Positions 43,433-51,993 of a stretch of 64,000 nucleotides of DNA are shown in pieces. The position numbers were made by a program, and so were the translations under genes. Source of the stretch: Amycolatopsis tucumanensis (GTDB taxonomy: Bacteria; Actinomycetota; Actinomycetes; Mycobacteriales; Pseudonocardiaceae); contig NZ_JAKGSD010000008.1 of NCBI RefSeq assembly GCF_021654135.1, positions 62,001-126,000 on the forward strand. The letters run 5' to 3'. Positions within the stretch are counted from its first letter, which is position 1; every line of letters starts with the position of its first letter. The notes beneath the pieces were generated by a model. The model did no database searches and was not told the DNA's origin. It saw nothing but the letters and a program-made list of their open reading frames with translations.

Positions 43433-43806
43433 TGATCAGGCGGGACGACGACACCTGGTTCGATGACGCCGCGGGCCCGATCGCCCGGCCGTACACGATC
43501 ACCGGCGGCCGCACCCACGCCGGCGACATCGACCTGCAGCTGCTCTCACTCGTGGTCGCCCTGCCCGGACTGGCCGAAGCGGCCACCATGGCACCGGAGT
43601 ACGCCCGGATCGTGCGCCTGTGCCAGCGGCCGCTGTCGGTCGCCGAGGTCGCGGCGCACCTGGACCTGCCGGTGCCGATCGTGAAGGTGCTGCTCGCCGA
43701 CCTCATCGAGCGCGGCCACGTCATCTACCGGACGTCCCAGCCCATCTCCGACACCCCGGAACAACACGTACTTCAGGCGGTTCTCGATGGCATTCGCAGG
43801 CTCTGA
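43429..43806 (+). CDS. cvnC: Conservon DUF742 protein CvnC
   Basis: 125 residues; ATGA overlap with cvnB. DUF742 landmarks: AGPIARPYTITGGRTHAGDI, LQLLSLVVALPGL, RLCQRPLSVAEVAAHLDLPV and VKVLLADLIERGHVIYR. The C-terminal half is a winged-helix-like fold. The role in the conservon complex is unclear. It overlaps the next gene by 20 bp. Confidence 0.9.
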   Translation: MMIRRDDDTWFDDAAGPIARPYTITGGRTHAGDIDLQLLSLVVALPGLAEAATMAPEYARIVRLCQRPLSVAEVAAHLDLPVPIVKVLLADLIERGHVIYRTSQPISDTPEQHVLQAVLDGIRRL

Positions 43807-44377
43807 GCCCCGGCGGAACGTCTCCGCCACCGTGGTGAAGCTGCTGATCGCAGGCGGCTTCGGGGTCGGGAAGACCACCATGGTCGGCTCGGTGAGCGAG
43901 ATCTCCCCGTTGCGGACGGAGGAATCGATCACCCAGGCCTCGGCCGGGGTCGACGACCTCACCGGGGTGGAGAGCAAGACCACCACGACCGTGGCGCTGG
44001 ACTTCGGCCGCATCACGATCAACCCCGAGCTGATCCTGTACCTGTTCGGCACGCCGGGGCAGGACCGGTTCTGGTTCATGTGGGACGAGCTCGCGCAGGG
44101 CGCGCTGGGCGCGGTGGTGCTCGCCGACACACGCAGGTTGGAAAGTTGCTTCCCGGCCGTGGACTTCTTCGAACGGCGCGGGCTGCCGTTCGTGGTCGGC
44201 GTCAACTGCTTCGACAACGCCTACCGCTACGGCACCGAGGAGGTGCGTGCGGCGCTCGAACTGGACGACACGGTGCCGATCCTGCTGTGCGACGCGCGGG
44301 ACCGCGAGTCGACCAAGCAGGTGCTCGTGATCCTGATGCAGCACGTGATGGCGAACGCGGCCCTCGCGCGACGCTAG
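43787..44377 (+). CDS. cvnD: Conservon small GTPase CvnD
   Basis: 196 residues. Walker A VKLLIAGGFGVGKTTMVGS, switch-like TTTTVALDFGRI, G3-type motif LYLFGTPGQDRFWFMWDELA, then VVGVNCFDNAYRYG in the place of NKxD (read as NCFD) and LLCDARDRES. This is the Ras-like GTPase of the conservon, taken to cycle with CvnB under control of the CvnA kinase. Many conservons also carry a downstream cytochrome P450 gene (CvnE); here a hairpin and an insertion sequence follow instead. Confidence 0.9.
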   Translation: MAFAGSEPRRNVSATVVKLLIAGGFGVGKTTMVGSVSEISPLRTEESITQASAGVDDLTGVESKTTTTVALDFGRITINPELILYLFGTPGQDRFWFMWDELAQGALGAVVLADTRRLESCFPAVDFFERRGLPFVVGVNCFDNAYRYGTEEVRAALELDDTVPILLCDARDRESTKQVLVILMQHVMANAALARR

Positions 44378-44387
44378 CAGCCCGTTT

Positions 44388-44408
44388 GTCCGTCCGGTGT
44401 GGACGGAC
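44388..44408. terminator. Hairpin after the conservon operon
   Basis: GTCCGTCC-GGTGT-GGACGGAC, 8-bp perfect stem 11 bp past the cvnD stop. Before the insertion sequence arrived it would have lain only a few bases from the converging deacetylase stop as well, so it probably served both genes. Confidence 0.6.
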
Positions 44409-44413
44409 ACGCT

Positions 44414-45167
44414 CTAGGCCGTGTCCTGTAGGTCTGTACGCAGCCACAACACGATCGAGGCGATGATGATCTCGGCGCGGTAGTAGGCGGCGCGTTCGGC
44501 GTAGCGGGTGGCCAGGTCCCGAAACTGCTTGAGCCGGTTGAAGCAGCGCTCGACGACGTTCCGGTTGGCGTAGATGGCCTGGTCGAACGCGGGTGGGCGG
44601 CCACCGGCCGCGCCCTTGGCGCGGCGATGCTGGACCTGGTCTTGTCGGCGATCACTCGGTCCGGGTGGGTGCGGGGCCGGCCCGTCCGTCCCGGCCGACG
44701 TCGATCTGGTCCAGCAGCGGCAGCAGGTGCGGGTTGTCCCCGGCCTGCCCGGCGGTGAGGATGATCGACACGGGCAGACCGCGCCCGTCCACGGCGAGGT
44801 GGATCTTGCCGCTCAGTCCGCCTCGGGAGCGGCCGAGGGCTTCCCCGTGAACGGCGAGGGCTTCGACCCATCCGGTAGCGCATCCCCCTTTTTTGCGGAC
44901 CCCAGCCGAGTGCTGGTGGGCCCGCACGTTGCTGGAGTCCACGCTGATCATCCACTCCACGTTGCCGACCGAGTCGTCTTTGACGACCACGTGGTCGAGG
45001 ATGCGTTCCCAGGTGCCGTCCGCGGTCCAGGTTCGCAGCCACAGCTTCCATAGGATCGCGTTGATCACCTGTCGGTGATCGCGCCAGCACCGGCCCCGGC
45101 CCGCGACCGGCGGTAGCAGGGGTTCGATCCGGGCCCAGGCCTTGGCGGTCAGTTCACCACTACCCAC
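44414..45167 (-). pseudogene. IS5-family transposase, frameshifted and internally deleted
   Basis: The first frame (171 residues from 45167) has the N-terminal domain (TAKAWARIEPLLPPVAGRGR), the first catalytic aspartate (SVDSSNVRAHQHSAG) and the second near LSGKIHLAVDGRGLPVSIIL. After LDQIDVGR the frame shifts, as is usual for this group (programmed frameshifting), into THPDRVIADK. The expected 20-odd residues after ADK are missing: near 44640 the text jumps into a third frame, DQVQHRRAKGAAGGRPPAFD, then YANRNVVERCFNRLKQF with the catalytic glutamate, ending LRTDLQDTA. The stop codon comes from the CTAG target duplication. The deletion must inactivate the enzyme. Confidence 0.82.
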
Positions 45168-45216
45168 CCCCGGTCCTGATCAACTATCGCAGGTCACAAC
45201 CCCTACAGGGCACGCT
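44418..45216 (-). mobile_element. Decayed IS5-family insertion sequence (799 bp)
   Basis: Terminal inverted repeats: GCCGTGTCCTGTAGG at the left and AGCGTGCCCTGTAGG at the right (reverse complement), 12 of 15 identical. Both ends are flanked by CTAG (44414-44417 and 45217-45220), a target duplication of the YTAR type used by IS5-group elements. It carries one transposase reading on the minus strand, split into frames and with an internal deletion, so it cannot move by itself. It inserted between the conservon terminator and the stop codon of the deacetylase gene. Confidence 0.85.
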
Positions 45217-46242
45217 CTAGTACGGGTTCACCTTGTCCCGGAACTTGGCGGCCACCTCGTCGGTGTCGGACTTCGGGTAGGAGATCCGCGCCGGGTCGCC
45301 GTCGGAGGTGTACCTGCTTTCCGCGTTCTGAGCGAGCTTGTCCAGCCACACCGCCGAACCGTATTCGGCCTCCTCGCCCGTCGCGCCCTGCGAGCGGATG
45401 CGCGGGATGTTCAGCGGGTCGAAGTCGGCGGTGAACGGGGACGCGGACGGGTTCGAGCCGACCAGGAACGCGCCCTGGTAGCGGTAACCGTTGCCCTGCA
45501 AGGCGAGTTCCTTCGGCCGCGGGTGGATGCCGAACGGCAGCGCGATCGTCGTCGGGTTCGCCTGCGGTGCCGCGCGCCGGATCAGCGCGTCCAGCTCGCC
45601 GATCTCGGCCTGCGCGGTCTCCTCGTCGGCCTCGCGCAGGTTCGCGTGCGTCTTGGTGTGGTTGCCGACGTCGAAACCGTTGGCCAGCAACCACGGGATG
45701 GTCCGGGCGCCACCGGGGTCGCCGAATGCCTCCGCGTTGACGTAGAACGTGGCCACCGGCCGGAACTGCGGGTGGCTGCGGGCGAAGTCGAGCATGATCG
45801 CCACCGCCGTGCCGGGCACCGGGTTGCCGTCCGGGCCGAGGGCGAACTGGCTGGGGTCGCCGTCGTCGAAGGTCAGCACCACCGGGTGCTTGCCGGCCGG
45901 GATGTCGATGCGGCCCGCGGTGAAGTCGGCCGCCGACACGGGCACGTAGCCCTCGCGGTCCAGCCGTTCCAGCTCCGCCCGGAAGTCCTCCGGCGTGCGG
46001 TCGTAGACCGACTCGGTCTCCGGCACGATCCGGTGGTACATGAGCACCGGCACCCGCCCCAGCTCGTTCGCGCGCACCGACGCCGGTTCGGCCGGGACCG
46101 CCGGGGCGGAGGACCGCAGCGGCGCGAACGCGGCCCACTCCTGACCGTCGTCGCGCTGCTCGTGCGGCCGGCCTTCGACGACCGTGGTGCACGCCGTGAG
46201 CAGGAACAGGACCGCTACGAGGGAAGCCAGCTTGGGTGTCAC
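45217..46242 (-). CDS. Polysaccharide deacetylase lipoprotein
   Basis: 341 residues from GTG 46242, giving a clean lipoprotein signal (LASLVAVLFLLTAC). A longer TTG-started form is possible. NodB-type deacetylase domain: VPVLMYHRIVP, PVVLTFDDGDPSQFAL with the metal-binding aspartates, and FDVGNHTKTHANL with the HxxxH pair. It should remove acetyl groups from a cell-wall or capsular glycan at the outer face of the membrane. The stop codon TAG lies in the CTAG duplicated by the neighbouring insertion sequence, but the gene is not truncated: the same stop existed before insertion. It is divergent from the DUF4015 glycosidase-like gene, a likely partner. Confidence 0.85.
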   Translation of the reverse strand: MTPKLASLVAVLFLLTACTTVVEGRPHEQRDDGQEWAAFAPLRSSAPAVPAEPASVRANELGRVPVLMYHRIVPETESVYDRTPEDFRAELERLDREGYVPVSAADFTAGRIDIPAGKHPVVLTFDDGDPSQFALGPDGNPVPGTAVAIMLDFARSHPQFRPVATFYVNAEAFGDPGGARTIPWLLANGFDVGNHTKTHANLREADEETAQAEIGELDALIRRAAPQANPTTIALPFGIHPRPKELALQGNGYRYQGAFLVGSNPSASPFTADFDPLNIPRIRSQGATGEEAEYGSAVWLDKLAQNAESRYTSDGDPARISYPKSDTDEVAAKFRDKVNPY

Positions 46243-46370
46243 GCCTTCCAACGTGCGCCCTGCGTAGCACGAAGGCAACGGGGTGTAACCCGAAGGGATG
46301 GATTCCCGAATGACCCGGTTGATCCGGGGAATGTGCCCGCTGCTCGGCACAACCGGCGCGGGAGGGTTAC

Positions 46371-47945
46371 ATGGGCAGGCACCGGACGCGGTCCCAGAAC
46401 TCGATTCTGGTCCTCGTGGCCATCATCGCCACGATGGCCATCGCCGTCACACCGGCGGTGGTGCAATCGCTCCCGTTCGGGCTGGCCATCCAGGGCCTCG
46501 GTGACGACGTCACCACCAACGCGGAGTCGCTGCGTGACATCCGGGTGCTGGCGGCACGCGACAGCGACCTCGACCGGGTCGCGGTCACCCTCGACGACCA
46601 GCCGCTGACCACGAAACGTGACGGCGGCCGGCTGGTCCTGCCGCCGCTGAAGATCGGCGACGGCGAGCACACGCTGGCCGCCCGGCTGCCGAACGAGGTC
46701 CCCGGGCTGCCGGACGCTGTGGTGACTCGCACGTTCACCGTCGACAACACCGCCCCGGAGCTGACCTTCCAGCCCATCGAGATCAGCGACCCGCGGAAGC
46801 CGGTGACGCTGCGCGGCACGGCGAAGGGCGCGGAAAAGGTCACGGTCCAGGGCGAAGAGGTGAAGGTCAACGAGTTCGGCAACTTCACCGCGACCATCCC
46901 GACTCCCCCGGCGAAGATCGAGATCGGCGCGCAGGACGCGGCGGGCAACCGGGCGGCCGGGCGCGTCCCGGTGCGGGCGCGGCACCCCGGGATGCGCGGG
47001 GTGCACATGACCGCGGTGGCGTGGACCGCCCCGGCGCTGCGGGAACCGGTGCTGCAGATGGCGCGGGACGGGCTCATCGACACGGTCCAGCTCGACATCA
47101 AGGACGAGAGCGGCGAGGTCGGGTACAACTCGCAGGTCCCGCTGGCGAAGGAGATCGGCGCCGCGAAGAACTACTACGACCTGCGCGGGGTCGTCGAGCA
47201 GCTGCACAAGGAGGGCATCCGCGTCGTCGGCAGGCTGGTCGCGTTCCGCGACCCGATCCTGGCCAGGGCGTCGTGGGAGTCCGGCAAGCGCGACCGGGTC
47301 GTGCAGAGCGCCGACGGGCAGCCGTGGGCCAGCGGGTACGGCGAGTACGCGTTCACCAACTTCGCCAACCGCGAGGTGCGGGAGTACAACATCGCGCTCG
47401 CGACGGAAGCCGCGCGGGCCGGGTTCGACGACATCCTCTACGACTACGTGCGGCGGCCGGAAGGCCCGATCGAGCAGCTGCGGTTCCCCGGCCTGGAAGG
47501 CACGCCGGAGGAGGGGATCGTGGACTTCCTCACGGAGAGCCGCAACGCGGTCCGGGCCGAGGGCGCGTACCTGGGCGCGTCGGTGTTCGGGATCGCGGTG
47601 AACCGGCCGACGCAGATCGGGCAGGACATCACCGCCATGGCGCGCAAGGTGGACTACATCGCGCCGATGATCTACCCGTCACACTGGGGTCCCGGCGAGT
47701 ACGGGGTCTCCGACCCGGAGTCGCAGCCGCTGGAGATCACCCAGCGCTCACTGGCGGCGTTCGCCGAAAAGGCCGCCGGGACGCAGACCGTGATCATCCC
47801 GTGGATCCAGGCGTTCAGCATGTCCGTCCACTACGGGCGGGACCAGATCCGGGCGCAGCTGGACGGCGCGCGTGCCAACGGGATGGACTCGTTCCTGCTG
47901 TGGAACGCCTCCTGCAAGTACAACGCGGCCGACCTGGCGCCCTGA
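46371..47945 (+). CDS. DUF4015 glycoside-hydrolase-like exported protein
   Basis: 524 residues. An N-terminal signal anchor (ILVLVAIIATMAIAVTPAVV, about 12-31) is followed by an Ig-like region (about 60-205; DNTAPELTFQPIEI, KVTVQGEEVKVNEFGNFTA) and a TIM-barrel DUF4015 domain: GVHMTAVAWTAPALREPVL, IDTVQLDIKDESGEVGYNSQ, GFDDILYDYVRRPEGPIEQL, GASVFGIAVNRPTQIGQDI and YIAPMIYPSHWGPGEYG. The acidic residues in DIKDE and YDYVR are candidate catalytic sites. It probably acts on an extracellular glycan together with the divergent deacetylase. No enzyme activity can be assigned firmly. Confidence 0.83.
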   Translation: MGRHRTRSQNSILVLVAIIATMAIAVTPAVVQSLPFGLAIQGLGDDVTTNAESLRDIRVLAARDSDLDRVAVTLDDQPLTTKRDGGRLVLPPLKIGDGEHTLAARLPNEVPGLPDAVVTRTFTVDNTAPELTFQPIEISDPRKPVTLRGTAKGAEKVTVQGEEVKVNEFGNFTATIPTPPAKIEIGAQDAAGNRAAGRVPVRARHPGMRGVHMTAVAWTAPALREPVLQMARDGLIDTVQLDIKDESGEVGYNSQVPLAKEIGAAKNYYDLRGVVEQLHKEGIRVVGRLVAFRDPILARASWESGKRDRVVQSADGQPWASGYGEYAFTNFANREVREYNIALATEAARAGFDDILYDYVRRPEGPIEQLRFPGLEGTPEEGIVDFLTESRNAVRAEGAYLGASVFGIAVNRPTQIGQDITAMARKVDYIAPMIYPSHWGPGEYGVSDPESQPLEITQRSLAAFAEKAAGTQTVIIPWIQAFSMSVHYGRDQIRAQLDGARANGMDSFLLWNASCKYNAADLAP

Positions 47946-47949
47946 CCGG

Positions 47950-48939
47950 TCACCCGCGCAGGGGTTCGACCTCGTCCGGCACGGTGTAGTGGTACCGGTC
48001 GCCCACCCTGACCTCCAGGTGCAGGCTGCCGTCCTCATCGGACAGTACCGCGTGGACGGTGCCGGTGCGGCCGTCGCGGAGGCGTACCCGGCTGCCGGCG
48101 GCCACCGCGATTCCGGCGACCACCACCTCGTCGGTTTCGGGCGACACCCCGCCCGGGTCCCACCACACGTCCTCCGGGAGCCCGCGGCGCACGTACTGGA
48201 TGCGCTCCTCGCTCTCCGGCACGACGACCGGGTGGTCGTACAGGGTGACCGGCGCGGCCAGCACTGCGGCGTCGTTGTCGCCCAGCAGGACCGGCCACAG
48301 CCGGTGGCTTTCGCACTGCTCGGCGGCCGCCCGCGCCCACGGCGGCGGTTCGGTCAGCGACACGAACCGGCCCGCGTTCACCGCGAGCACCAGGTGCGCG
48401 GCCAGCATCGCGTGCCGGAGCGCGACTTCCCGCGGCGAGTCCGGCTCGTACCACTCGGTGTTGTTGACGACGTCGGCCCGCAACCGGATCCCGCCGTGGG
48501 GGCCGCCCAGCACCTGGGCGCTCAGCCGCAGCTCGCCGGTGACCGTCCAGCTCCGGCGGACGAGCCTGCTCGCCGGGCCGAGGACCTCGGTCCGCTCGGC
48601 GCCGCCGACGACGAACGGGACGCAGGTGCGCTGGGCGGTCAGCTCCGCGACCGGGAGCACGGCGTCGACCTCGCGCTCGACCGCCTCGTCCCAGCTGATG
48701 TGCTCGGCGCCGTCCTGGCGCACGACGCGCTCCTGCCCCTGGAGGAACCGCAGCCGCACGTGCAGCACGGCGTGGGAGCGGGGTTCCAGCAGGCACTCCA
48801 CGCGGCAGTCGGCGAAGTCACCGGCCTGCGGTGACGCGAACGCCGGCGGCATCAGCACCCCGAACCGCCAGTCCTGCGTCCGCGGGCGGTACAGGACGGC
48901 GTCGCCGATCGCCCTGGCGGTGTCGAACGCGGTGGTCAT
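47950..48939 (-). CDS. Conserved hypothetical protein, 329 residues
   Basis: From ATG 48939 to the stop at 47950, converging with the DUF4015 gene at a gap of four bases. It is soluble and acidic, with no signal or membrane span. Text such as DWRFGVLMPPAFASPQAGDF, VLHVRLRFLQGQERVVRQDG and RHAMLAAHLVLAVNAGRFVS looks like a single long beta-rich domain, ending in an SH3-like turn (RVRLRDGRTGTVHAVLSDED). I do not recognise a named family. Its codon use matches its neighbours. A TACAGT box about 20 bp upstream may be the -10. Confidence 0.65.
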   Translation of the reverse strand: MTTAFDTARAIGDAVLYRPRTQDWRFGVLMPPAFASPQAGDFADCRVECLLEPRSHAVLHVRLRFLQGQERVVRQDGAEHISWDEAVEREVDAVLPVAELTAQRTCVPFVVGGAERTEVLGPASRLVRRSWTVTGELRLSAQVLGGPHGGIRLRADVVNNTEWYEPDSPREVALRHAMLAAHLVLAVNAGRFVSLTEPPPWARAAAEQCESHRLWPVLLGDNDAAVLAAPVTLYDHPVVVPESEERIQYVRRGLPEDVWWDPGGVSPETDEVVVAGIAVAAGSRVRLRDGRTGTVHAVLSDEDGSLHLEVRVGDRYHYTVPDEVEPLRG

Positions 48940-49114
48940 GCGACACGGTAAAACTGTAATGCACGTCACACAAGCACTATCGCCCGTGATGGGGGCGTAA
49001 ACGCTGGTCAAGAACGAGCGGGAGCCGATCGGGCACGGATCGTGGTTCACCCGATCAGCCCAGTTCGCGGCAAGCCGGACGCGGGTACGGCTCACGGACA
49101 CGGGAGGGCGGCCC

Positions 49115-49786
49115 ATGCGCACCGAACTGATCGACGCCCTGCTCGAATTGCTGGCGCGCGAATCCGAGGGCTTCGACGTGCACCGGTTCGCGCAGGACCT
49201 CGCCGAGCGCGCCACCGTCCTCGTGCCCGCGCGCGACGCCGGGGTGCTGGTGTCGTTCCCGGCCGAGCCGGTGGAAATCGCCGCCGGCACCGGGGCCGCG
49301 CGTGATCTGGTGCGCCTCCAGCTCGAACTCGGCGAGGGGCCTGCCCCGGAATGCCTCCACAGTGGATCATCGGGCGACGGCCCGTGGCCGCGGTTTTCCC
49401 CGGCCTGCAAGGAAGCCGGTTACTCCTCGGTACACACGTTGCCGATCGACGCCGACGGTGAGGTCTTCGGCGCGCTGTGCCTGTTCGACGTCGGCGGAAA
49501 TACCCACCCCGCTGGGCCGCGCCTGGCGCACGCGGCCGCGCTTCGCCTGGCCCACCAACGGGATCTGCACCAGCTCGGCGTGCGGTTGCGGCACCTGCAG
49601 ACCGCGCTGGACAGCCGGGTCGTGATCGAGCAGGCCAAGGGCATGCTGGCGGAACGGCACAAGATCGGTGTGGACACGGCGTTCGAGGGCCTGCGGCGGT
49701 ACGCGCGCGACCACAACCAGCGGGTCGCGGACCTCGCGCGGGCCATCGTCGACGGTCGCGACCCGGTGCGCTCGAACGATTTCTGA
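49115..49786 (+). CDS. GAF-ANTAR RNA-binding antiterminator
   Basis: 223 residues. A GAF sensor domain (about 10-150: FAQDLAERATVLVPARDAGV; FGALCLFDVGGNTHPAGP) is followed by a C-terminal ANTAR domain (about 160-215) with SRVVIEQAKGMLAERHKIGV and FEGLRRYARDHNQRVADLAR. ANTAR proteins bind paired hexaloop RNA hairpins and prevent termination. The target RNA is not evident here. Start at ATG 49115, with GGGAGG 8-9 bases upstream. Confidence 0.85.
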   Translation: MRTELIDALLELLARESEGFDVHRFAQDLAERATVLVPARDAGVLVSFPAEPVEIAAGTGAARDLVRLQLELGEGPAPECLHSGSSGDGPWPRFSPACKEAGYSSVHTLPIDADGEVFGALCLFDVGGNTHPAGPRLAHAAALRLAHQRDLHQLGVRLRHLQTALDSRVVIEQAKGMLAERHKIGVDTAFEGLRRYARDHNQRVADLARAIVDGRDPVRSNDF

Positions 49787-49930
49787 AGGACGAAGGGTCG
49801 TGTTCCGGACAATCGCCGGTTAGCATCGGGTTCCGCCGTCGCCAGGAGGCAGGCAGACGGCGGACGAGGAATCCGCTCCGGACCCCGGCGGTACCCGCTG
49901 TTGGAATTGACAATGCGAGGGGAGCACCGG

Positions 49931-50257
49931 ATGACGACGACGTCCCACGACCACGAACTGCAAGCGGACGCCTTCCCGGTCGGCGAACGGCTGATGTACC
50001 TCGACCGCGACGACGACGGGCCGGACAAGGTGACCGTGCGCGTGGGTGTCGTGTCCGGGGAGTGCCGGGCAGGCGAGGACGGCCTGCGCGTGCCGATGAC
50101 CGACGAAGACGGCGCGCAGCGGTGGGTGGCCGCCTCGGACGTGCTGGGCAACGGCTCGAGATCGGGCAACCGGCACGAGACCGACCGGCCGGCGCGGTGG
50201 CGGCACCACCTGTCGCCCAGCGGGCGGCACCACCGGCACGACGAACCGGAGCCGTGA
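49931..50257 (+). CDS. Small hydrophilic hypothetical protein
   Basis: 108 residues from ATG 49931 (GAGGGGAG upstream). The central text FPVGERLMYLDRDDDGPDKV plus TVRVGVVSGECRAGEDGLRV resembles a small SH3-like beta-barrel, and the C-terminus is rich in Arg and His (RWRHHLSPSGRHHRHDEPEP). No family recognised. It follows the GAF-ANTAR gene by 144 bp and precedes a 22-bp repeat array. Confidence 0.55.
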   Translation: MTTTSHDHELQADAFPVGERLMYLDRDDDGPDKVTVRVGVVSGECRAGEDGLRVPMTDEDGAQRWVAASDVLGNGSRSGNRHETDRPARWRHHLSPSGRHHRHDEPEP

Positions 50258-50278
50258 GGCGGGCCGGCCGCCCGGGAC

Positions 50279-50570
50279 GGTGATGCCTGGCGCCGCGGGC
50301 GGTGATGCCTGACGCCCCGGGGCGGTGATGCCTGACGCCGCGGGCGGTGATGCCTGACGCCGCGGGCGGTGATGCCTGACGCCGCGGGCGGTGATGCCTG
50401 GCGCCGCGGGCGGCGTGCCTGGCGCCCCGGGGCGGTGATGCCTGGCGCCCCCGGGGCGTGAGGGCTGGCGCCCCGGGGCGTGGGGCCGGGCGCCCGGGGC
50501 GGCGTGCCTGGCGCCCGGGGCGGGCGTCCGGGGCGCGAGGGCCGGCGCCCGGGGCGGGCGTCCGTTCGGC
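50279..50570. repeat. 22-bp tandem repeat array
   Basis: GGTGATGCCTGACGCCGCGG plus GC recurs at 50279, 50301, 50324, 50346, 50368 and 50390 (step 22, once 23) and then in degenerate form to about 50570, roughly 13 units. Later units drift to GGCGCCCCGGGGCG, which is self-complementary. It starts 22 bp after a stop codon. Non-coding as far as can be seen; no gene is present between 50258 and 50923. Confidence 0.85.
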
Positions 50571-50708
50571 CTCACCCGAGGAGGGGGTTTTGGCGGCGGT
50601 GATTTTTCGGCGCGCTCACCAGGACGGCGCGGCCCGGTCGGCATGAAGTTCGCTCAGACCGGGGCTCGCCGGCCTGTGAACCCCTTCTTGTGGGCGTCAA
50701 GGCAGGGG

Positions 50709-50990
50709 CGCCGCAGCCGTCGCGAGCGAGCCATCCCGCGCACTCGGCTACCGCGGCATGCAGTCGCGGAGTCCAAGCCGCGCTCCTCCCCTCGAAGGGC
50801 ACCCTGCCCTCAGCGGGACAGCGCCGCAGCCGTCGCGAGCGAGCCCTCCCGCGCACTCGGCTACCGCGGCATCCAATCGCGCAGTCCAAGCCGCGTCCCT
50901 CCCCTCGGAAGGGCACCTTGCCCTCAGCGGGACAGCGCCGCAGCCGTCGCGAGCCAGCCCTCCCGCGCGCTCGGGTATCGCGGCGCCCAG
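50709..50990 (-). repeat. Three tandem copies of the epimerase gene's 3' end
   Basis: GCGCCGCAGCCGTCGCGAGC or a near match begins at 50709, 50821 and 50935 (steps 112 and 114 bp). The copy at 50935 is the true end of the minus-strand gene (REGWLATAAALSR-stop). The copy at 50821 reads REGSLATAAALSR-stop in register, and the one at 50709 keeps much of the same text. Spacers share GTCCAAGCCGCG and CCCTCGAAGGGCAC. Confidence 0.85.
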
Positions 50991-51838
50991 CCGGTCGCCG
51001 TGCGGAAGCGGGCGTTGCTCACCCTCAGTGAGCGAGTCAGCGAGGTCAGCCGCTCGCCGAGGAGCAGCGCCGCCCGGCCCGGGCCGCGTACCCACAGCCG
51101 TGCTCCGGCGGCGCGTGCCAGTGCCTCGGTGAACGCGCGCTTCGTCAGCGGCTCGTCGTCCACGACGTTGTACGTGCCGGACGGCGCCGCCAGCGCCTCG
51201 ACCACCGCGGAGGCCGCGTCGGCCAGGTGGATCGGCGAGAGGTAGCCCTCCGGCGGACCCAGCATCATGCCGATGTGCCGCCGTGCCGCGGCCAGCATCT
51301 CCTCGGCATGTGCCGCGCCGGGGCCGTAGAACCAGCCGAACCGCAGCACGACGCCGGCGCCCCCGGCCGCGGTGAAGCGGCTCGCGTTGGCTTCGGCCGC
51401 GTAGTTGCCGCGGGTCATCGGGAAGTGGTCGACCGGGGAGTCCTCGTCGACCCACTCGGCGCCCCGGTCCCGGTACAACATGCTGACCGACTCCTGCACG
51501 ACCCGCCCGACGCCGGCGTCCAGCGCCGCGTCCACGACCGTCGCCGAGCCGACTGTCCGGATCCGCTCGTTGGCCCGCCACGCCCCCGGCACCAGGAACT
51601 TGGACGTCGGCGGGATCGCGGTGGCCAGGTTGATCACGGCATCCTGCCCGGCCATCGCCTCCGCCAGTGCCGCGCGGTCGAACAGGTCCGCCCGCACGGG
51701 CGTCGCGCCCTGCCGTTCGAGCACGGCGTCCTTTTCTGCGCTCCGGGACAACGCGGTGACCTCGTGACCCGATCGGACCAACGCGGGAACAGTGTGCCCA
51801 CCGATCGCGCCGGTGCCTCCGGTGACGAACACCTTCAT
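50924..51838 (-). CDS. NAD(P)-dependent epimerase/dehydratase (extended SDR)
   Basis: 304 residues from ATG 51838. Rossmann motif VFVTGGTGAIGGHTV at the start, DAVINLATAIPP, VVQESVSMLYRDRGAEWVDE and FGWFYGPGAAHAEEM. The usual YxxxK catalytic pair is not obvious; NYAAEANASRF lies where it is expected, so it may be an atypical or NmrA-like member. Substrate unknown. Its last codons and stop are triplicated downstream. Confidence 0.8.
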   Translation of the reverse strand: MKVFVTGGTGAIGGHTVPALVRSGHEVTALSRSAEKDAVLERQGATPVRADLFDRAALAEAMAGQDAVINLATAIPPTSKFLVPGAWRANERIRTVGSATVVDAALDAGVGRVVQESVSMLYRDRGAEWVDEDSPVDHFPMTRGNYAAEANASRFTAAGGAGVVLRFGWFYGPGAAHAEEMLAAARRHIGMMLGPPEGYLSPIHLADAASAVVEALAAPSGTYNVVDDEPLTKRAFTEALARAAGARLWVRGPGRAALLLGERLTSLTRSLRVSNARFRTATGWAPRYPSAREGWLATAAALSR

Positions 51839-51993
51839 GAGGCCACCTTGGCACACGGGCACTGGAAAAACCGGAAAACCATGTTGATCACAGGCGAGCG
51901 GATGGGTAACGTCGCGGCGTTCGTGACGGCCTGAGGAGGTGAGACCCATTTTCGCGGTATCCGGTTGGGTTCTCCTCCCGAAAGGCATCACTC

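Noticed and set aside
50458..50646. Small plus-strand frame
   Set aside because: Runs through the 22-bp repeat array; composition is that of the repeat only.
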